Below, one piece after another: positions 13,750 to 17,500 of a DNA stretch of 17,500 bases (its first letter is position 1; each line of letters opens with the position of its first letter). The stretch covers positions 1 through 17,500 of the forward strand of contig JADFNR010000040.1 of NCBI GenBank assembly GCA_022563275.1. The letters are read 5' to 3'. This DNA is from Chloroflexota bacterium. GTDB taxonomy: Bacteria > Chloroflexota > Dehalococcoidia > UBA3495. Below the pieces are notes generated by a model. That model did no database searches. It had not been told where the DNA came from and saw nothing but the letters and a program-made list of their open reading frames with translations. A program made the translations under genes and the position numbers.

Positions 13750-14583
13750 ATGCCCACTTTTTCATCCGATGGAGTAGACATCCACTACCAGGTGGCCGGC
13801 GAGGGCTATCCCCTGGTGTTGAGCCACGAATTCGCCGGGGACATCACCAGTTGGGAGCCTCAGGTGAATTTCTTCTCGCGGCGTTATCAGGTCATCACCT
13901 ACTGTCATCGGGGTTACCCGCCTTCTGAGGTTCCCGGCGACCCAGCCGCCTATTCCCAGGACCATCAGGTGGAAGACCTGTACCGGTTGTTGCAACACTT
14001 GGGCATCGGCCAGGCCCACATCGGGGGGCTTTCCATGGGCGGCACCGTTACCCTCAGCTTCGCAATCGCCCATCCCGAGATGTGCCGGTCATTGACCGTG
14101 GCTTCGGCGGGCGCCGGGTCTGATCCCAGCGGACGGGAACGGCAGGTGGCGTCGTGGCAAGCCCTCAGCGAGTCCATGGCCGCCGACGGCATGGAGAAGT
14201 TCGCCGACGGCTATGCCCGAGGCCCGGAGCGGGTGCAATTCCTGCGCAAGGACCCGGTGGGGTGGGCCAAGTTCCAAGCCGGGTTGGCGGCCCACTCGGC
14301 CCAGGGGTCTTCGCTGACCTTCCGGGGCGTTCAGATGAAGCGGCCCACCATCTACCAACTGGAGAAACAACTGCAACAGATCAAGGCGCCGACCCTGGTG
14401 TTGATCGGGGATGAAGACGCCCCTTGCGTGGAGCCGGCCATCTTCATGAAGCGGAACATTCCGTCGTGCGGCCTGGCCGTATTCCCCCAGGCCGGCCATA
14501 CCATCAACCTGGAAGAGCCGGAGCTGTACAACCGGACGGTGTCGGATTTCTTGACGGCGGTGGAGGCGGGGAAGTGGGTGTGA
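13750..14583 (+). CDS. Alpha/beta hydrolase
   Basis: This 277-residue alpha/beta-hydrolase-fold protein is probably an esterase or a C-C bond or enol-lactone hydrolase. The nucleophile elbow is GGLSMGG with S95, the acid is D221 or D223 in LIGDEDAPC, and the histidine is H250 in PQAGHTINLEEP. The oxyanion region reads LSHEFAGD (24-31), where most relatives have HG. The ATG at 13750 was chosen over an upstream in-frame start at 13591 because homology to the fold begins here (FSSDGVDIHYQVAGEG) and GGAG lies 9 bases before it. A good promoter with a DnaA box lies at 13679-13712. The convergent LLM gene ends about 150 bases downstream, separated by two repeats. The overall pattern resembles 3-oxoadipate enol-lactonase-like proteins, but the substrate is unknown. 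Confidence 0.9.
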   Translation: MPTFSSDGVDIHYQVAGEGYPLVLSHEFAGDITSWEPQVNFFSRRYQVITYCHRGYPPSEVPGDPAAYSQDHQVEDLYRLLQHLGIGQAHIGGLSMGGTVTLSFAIAHPEMCRSLTVASAGAGSDPSGRERQVASWQALSESMAADGMEKFADGYARGPERVQFLRKDPVGWAKFQAGLAAHSAQGSSLTFRGVQMKRPTIYQLEKQLQQIKAPTLVLIGDEDAPCVEPAIFMKRNIPSCGLAVFPQAGHTINLEEPELYNRTVSDFLTAVEAGKWV

Positions 14584-14586
14584 GGT

Positions 14587-14618
14587 AGCTCTCAGCCTTC
14601 AGCCGTCAGCGGTCAGCT
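14587..14618 (-). repeat. 32-base heptad repeat (NGCTGAN), copy 2
   Basis: On the minus strand four 7-base units with the core GCTGA are followed by AGCT, for exactly 32 bases, the same length and period as 7335-7366 but differing in most of the linker bases. It starts three bases after the hydrolase stop, and the plus strand then continues with a T-run (14617-14624). Confidence 0.75.
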
Positions 14619-14648
14619 TTTTTTGGGAGTGGTTTGGTGGAAAAGCGG

Positions 14649-14735
14649 AAATCCCCCTTGGTCCCCCTTTATGAAAGGGGGAGACAAAAGCCCCCTCCCG
14701 ATTCGAATCGGGATAAAGGGGGGTTGGGGGGATTT
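14649..14735 (+). repeat. G/C-rich palindromic repeat, copy D (full length)
   Basis: This 87-base copy runs from AAATCCCCCTTGG to GGGGGGATTT. It contains the hairpin CCCCCTTT/AAAGGGGG and a perfect 16-bp palindrome CCCGATTCGAATCGGG (14697-14712). It fills the gap between convergent hydrolase and LLM genes, and its last base overlaps the LLM stop codon. Confidence 0.85.
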
Positions 14736-15757
14736 TAGCTTTGCAGCCCTTCTATCGCCTTCCGGACCTCCGCTTCGTCCGCGCTGCCGGGGCCGACGGC
14801 GTTGAAGACCACCTCGTCCAGCAGGCCGCCGAAACGTTCCTTCATGAGACCGGGTATCTCACTGTAGCCGCCGATCAAGGAGAAGGCGTCCAGTATCTCG
14901 TCGGTAATCAGTTCCGCCATCTGGTCCCACTGCTGTTTCAGGGACATCTCATGGAGCCAGACGCCCAGGTCCTCGAACCCCTGCACCTCCAACACCTTGG
15001 AATAACTCCGCGTTGAACAGTAGAAGGCGATCTGCTTCTTGACGGCCTCCTTCTTGGCGTCGATGGCCGCCTGGTTCGGGCCGGTAATGACGAAAGCCGA
15101 GTTGCTGAGGTTGACCGACTTGGGGTCGCGGTCCGCCCTGGCCGCGCCATCGGCTATGTTGGGTTTGATGACCTCGAGCAGGTACTTGGGGGTGGTCAGG
15201 GGATGCAGCGCGATCCCGTCGCAGACCTCGCCGGCCACCCGGCAGTTGTAGGGGTTCACGGCGCTGATGAACACCGGCGGCCGGGGCTGTTCCGACTTGC
15301 CGGGGCTGAAGAAGGGAGTCATCAGGGAGAAGTTGTAGTGGTCGCCGTGGTAGGCCAGCCTTTCGCCCGTTTCCCAGGCGTCCCAGATGGCGTGCAGCGA
15401 CTGTACGTATTCCCGGATCCGCGGGCCCGGCGCGCTCCATTCCGTCGAGAAACGCCGTTGGATATGACCCTTGACCTGGGTGCCGAGGCCCAGCCGGAAA
15501 CGGCCGCCAGAATAGTCCTGCAGGTCCCGGGCGGCGTAGGCCATTACCATGGGCGAGCGGGGAAAGGCGATGGCCACCCGGGTCTCAAGGCTCACCCGCG
15601 AGGTTGTGGAAGCCGCCAGCATCAGCGGCAGCATCGGGTCGTGCGCCGCATCCTCGGTGCACAGGCCGTCATAGCCCATGGACTCGGCCCACTTGGCCTC
15701 CTCGGCGATGCCCTTCAGGTTGCCGGTTGTGAGGTGATACAACACCCTGAAACCCAT
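14735..15757 (-). CDS. LLM-class F420-dependent oxidoreductase (TIGR03617-like)
   Basis: This intact 340-residue member of the luciferase-like superfamily carries out hydride transfer or monooxygenation with F420 or FMN. The family features are seen in order: KWAESMGYDGLCTEDAAHDP (22-41), VSLETRVAIAFPRSPMVMA, DYSGGRFRLGLGTQVKGHIQRRFS (about 81-104), the WDAWETGERLAYHGDHY block and RPPVFISAVNPYNCRVAGEVCDGI. AHDP and the GTQVKGHI-RR pattern are typical of the TIGR03617 subgroup. AGGGAGGGG precedes the ATG by 3 bases. It lies about 30 bases downstream of the SDR genes on the same strand, so it may be the last gene of that operon. Its stop touches repeat copy D. The substrate is unknown. Confidence 0.9.
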   Translation of the reverse strand: MGFRVLYHLTTGNLKGIAEEAKWAESMGYDGLCTEDAAHDPMLPLMLAASTTSRVSLETRVAIAFPRSPMVMAYAARDLQDYSGGRFRLGLGTQVKGHIQRRFSTEWSAPGPRIREYVQSLHAIWDAWETGERLAYHGDHYNFSLMTPFFSPGKSEQPRPPVFISAVNPYNCRVAGEVCDGIALHPLTTPKYLLEVIKPNIADGAARADRDPKSVNLSNSAFVITGPNQAAIDAKKEAVKKQIAFYCSTRSYSKVLEVQGFEDLGVWLHEMSLKQQWDQMAELITDEILDAFSLIGGYSEIPGLMKERFGGLLDEVVFNAVGPGSADEAEVRKAIEGLQS

Positions 15758-15788
15758 GAACCCCTCCCTAGTTTGTCCGTATGGTGCG

Positions 15789-16538
15789 TTACTTGGCGGT
15801 GAACCCGCCGTCCACCGCCAGTTCCGCTCCCGTGATGTAGGACGCCTCGTCGGAAGCCAGGAACAGAACGGCGTTGGCGACCTCCTCGATACGCCCTTCC
15901 CGGCCCATAGGAGTCTGGTCCAGGCTTTGGCGGCGTTGGTCTTGGTCGTAGGCGATGCCCGACGTCATGGGCGGCATGAAGCCCGGATGGACCGAGTTCA
16001 CCCTGATATTGTCCTTTCCGTGGCGGACGGCCATGGCCTTGCTGAAGATCCTCACCGCCCCTTTGGAAGCGTTATAGGCGGGGTGGCCGCCGGCAGAGCC
16101 CACCAGTCCCATGATGGAAGAGATGTTAATGATGGAGCCGCCCCCAGCCTCCAGCATCTTGGGGACGGCGGCCCTGGTGCCAAGAAACACGCCCTTGGAG
16201 TTGACTTCCATGATCCTGTCCCAGCCGTCGATGCTGGTGTCGTCGGTGAAGGAGCGGCTGCTGATGCCGGCGTTGTTCACCAGGATGTCCAACTTCCCGT
16301 AGCGGGAGACCGCCAGATCGACGGCTCTGGTCCAGTCATTCTCCTGGGTGACGTCCAAGCGGACGAACAAAGCCTGACCGCCCGCCTCGGAGATCTGGGC
16401 CTCGACGGCCTGCCCGTCTTCTTCCGAGATGTCTCCGATGACCACACTGGCGCCCTCCCGGGCGAAGATCCGGGCCTCTTCGGCGCCCATTCCGCGGGCG
16501 GCCCCTGAGATCAAAGCTACCTTTCCTTCAAGCCGCAT
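15789..16538 (-). CDS. Short-chain dehydrogenase/reductase, tandem paralog 1
   Basis: This 249-residue classical SDR oxidises or reduces a hydroxyl/keto group with NAD(H) or NADP(H). The cofactor motif is SGAARGMG (11-18), NNAG is at 88-91, the catalytic serine is S141 (NISS) and the catalytic pair is Y155/K159 in YNASK. D36 at the end of the second strand (VVIGD) favours NAD(H). The ATG at 16538 was chosen because SDR homology begins exactly there (MRLEGKVALISG) and GGAG lies 7 bases before it; the frame runs on upstream through the neighbouring gene but that is not coding. The protein is very similar along its whole length to the next gene (16562-17314), ending in the same VDGGFTAK/R tail. 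Confidence 0.93.
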   Translation of the reverse strand: MRLEGKVALISGAARGMGAEEARIFAREGASVVIGDISEEDGQAVEAQISEAGGQALFVRLDVTQENDWTRAVDLAVSRYGKLDILVNNAGISSRSFTDDTSIDGWDRIMEVNSKGVFLGTRAAVPKMLEAGGGSIINISSIMGLVGSAGGHPAYNASKGAVRIFSKAMAVRHGKDNIRVNSVHPGFMPPMTSGIAYDQDQRRQSLDQTPMGREGRIEEVANAVLFLASDEASYITGAELAVDGGFTAK

Positions 16539-16561
16539 ATTGGCGCTCCAAAGTGTCTTAT

Positions 16562-17314
16562 TTACCGGGCGGTGAACCCGCCGTCCACCATCAGCTCGGC
16601 GCCGGTGATGTAGGACGCCTCGTCCGAGGCCAGGAACAACACCGCGTTGGCAACCTCGATGGGCCGGCCTTCCCGCCCCATGGGTATCGCCGCCATCCGG
16701 GCCTCCTCGCGTCCGCCGTCGCCCCTTGGGCCCGATGTCAGCATGGGGGGCATGCTCCCCGGATGGACTGAATTGACCCGGATGCCGCTCTTGGCATGCT
16801 GCACCGCCACGGCCTTGGTCACCAGGCGGACGGCGCCCTTGGAGGCGTTGTAGCCGGGGTGCACGTAGGTCTGTCCGACCATGCCGGAGATGGACGAGAT
16901 GTTGACGATGGCCCCGCCGCCGGCTTTTTCCATCTCTGGGATGGCGTGTTTCATGCCCAGGAAAACGCCCTTGGCGTTGATGTCCATCAGCCGGTCCCAG
17001 GAATCCGTGCTGGTGAAGTCCGTCTCGCCGCTGCCGCCGATGCCGGCGTTGTTGACCAGGATGTCCAGCTTGCCGAATCTTGCCACCACCTGCGCGACCG
17101 CCTGCTCCCACTGGTCCTCTTGGCTTACGTCCAACATGACCACCATGGCCTCGCCGCCCGCCTCGGCGATCTCGGCCTCCACCTTGCGGGCATCGTCCTC
17201 ACGGATGTCGGCAATGACGACCTTGGCCCCTTCCCTGGCGAAGAGGCGCGCCTCTTCAGCCCCCATGCCGTGGGCGCCGCCGGTGATCATCGCCACTTTC
17301 CCTTCGAGTCGCAT
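16562..17314 (-). CDS. Short-chain dehydrogenase/reductase, tandem paralog 2
   Basis: This is a complete 250-residue classical SDR with TGGAHGMG (11-18), NNAG, NISS, and YNASK as the catalytic Tyr-Lys pair. The acidic residue after strand 2 (VVIADI) points to NAD(H). It is a close paralog of the gene at 15789-16538, sharing MRLEGKVA, AHGMGAEEAR, KGAVR and the C-terminal MGREGR...VDGGFTAR block. The insert TSGPRGDGGREEARMAA after the SMPPML segment differs from that paralog and probably shapes substrate choice. GGAG lies about 8 bases before the ATG. The three SDR genes are separated by only 21-23 bases, so they form one operon read toward the LLM gene. Confidence 0.93.
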   Translation of the reverse strand: MRLEGKVAMITGGAHGMGAEEARLFAREGAKVVIADIREDDARKVEAEIAEAGGEAMVVMLDVSQEDQWEQAVAQVVARFGKLDILVNNAGIGGSGETDFTSTDSWDRLMDINAKGVFLGMKHAIPEMEKAGGGAIVNISSISGMVGQTYVHPGYNASKGAVRLVTKAVAVQHAKSGIRVNSVHPGSMPPMLTSGPRGDGGREEARMAAIPMGREGRPIEVANAVLFLASDEASYITGAELMVDGGFTAR

Positions 17315-17335
17315 GCTCGCGCTCCTTAACTCAAA

Positions 17336-17500
<165 letters not shown>

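Noticed and set aside
14617..14648. T-run after heptad repeat copy 2 as an intrinsic terminator of the hydrolase gene
   Set aside because: The T-run is real but I could not find a stable G/C-rich stem directly before it.
14623..14805. Small open frame at 14623-14805
   Set aside because: It is a translation of palindromic repeat copy D and antisense LLM sequence, not a gene.
16539..17111. Upstream extension of the first SDR into a 440-residue protein
   Set aside because: The extra part is an out-of-frame reading of the neighbouring SDR; the SDR fold and ribosome site begin at 16538.

Overview
The window looks like a high-GC bacterial chromosome. My guess is a member of Chloroflexota, of the Dehalococcoidia/SAR202 kind: it carries two luciferase-like (LLM) oxidoreductases, a row of near-identical short-chain dehydrogenases, an aldo/keto reductase, a VOC protein and an alpha/beta hydrolase, a mix typical of those genomes. 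The taxonomy is inferred from gene style only; there is no rRNA or tRNA here. I found no CRISPR array, no insertion-sequence transposase and no RNA gene.

Layout: (1) 1-595, the N-terminal two thirds or so of an E1-alpha thiamine-diphosphate dehydrogenase, minus strand, leaving the window on the left. (2) 596-1365, a 770-base divergent control region with a perfect TATAAT promoter for the E1 gene, a TTGAC-type inverted repeat and a long palindrome-bearing leader for dnaA. (3) dnaA (1366-2721), convergent with a 687-residue membrane PAP2 phosphatase fused to a kinase-like domain. (4) 5023-8991, a plus-strand series: thiI, a squalene/phytoene synthase, a small cupin and an iron-ADH/maleylacetate-reductase-like enzyme. 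(5) 9228-11157, a tightly overlapping three-gene set: a tail-anchored small membrane protein, a putative PD-(D/E)XK-type nuclease with hydrophobic segments, and a TPR protein. The first two are clearly lower in GC than everything around them and look acquired. (6) 11188-17500, catabolic-type enzymes: a frameshifted LLM oxidoreductase, an aldo/keto reductase, a VOC protein, an alpha/beta hydrolase, a second LLM oxidoreductase and three tandem SDR paralogs (the third cut by the right edge).

Between the genes lie several small repeat families. Four copies (one truncated) of a G/C-rich palindromic element of about 70-90 bases all point the same way; they supply the C-terminus of the PAP2 protein, the stop codon of the VOC gene, a probable terminator for dnaA and part of the thiI upstream region. 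A 32-base heptad repeat occurs twice in opposite orientation, and a separate inverted repeat precedes the low-GC genes.

The best candidates for something undescribed are the overlapping membrane-protein/nuclease/TPR operon and the PAP2-kinase-like fusion protein. Neither has a function I can name from sequence alone.
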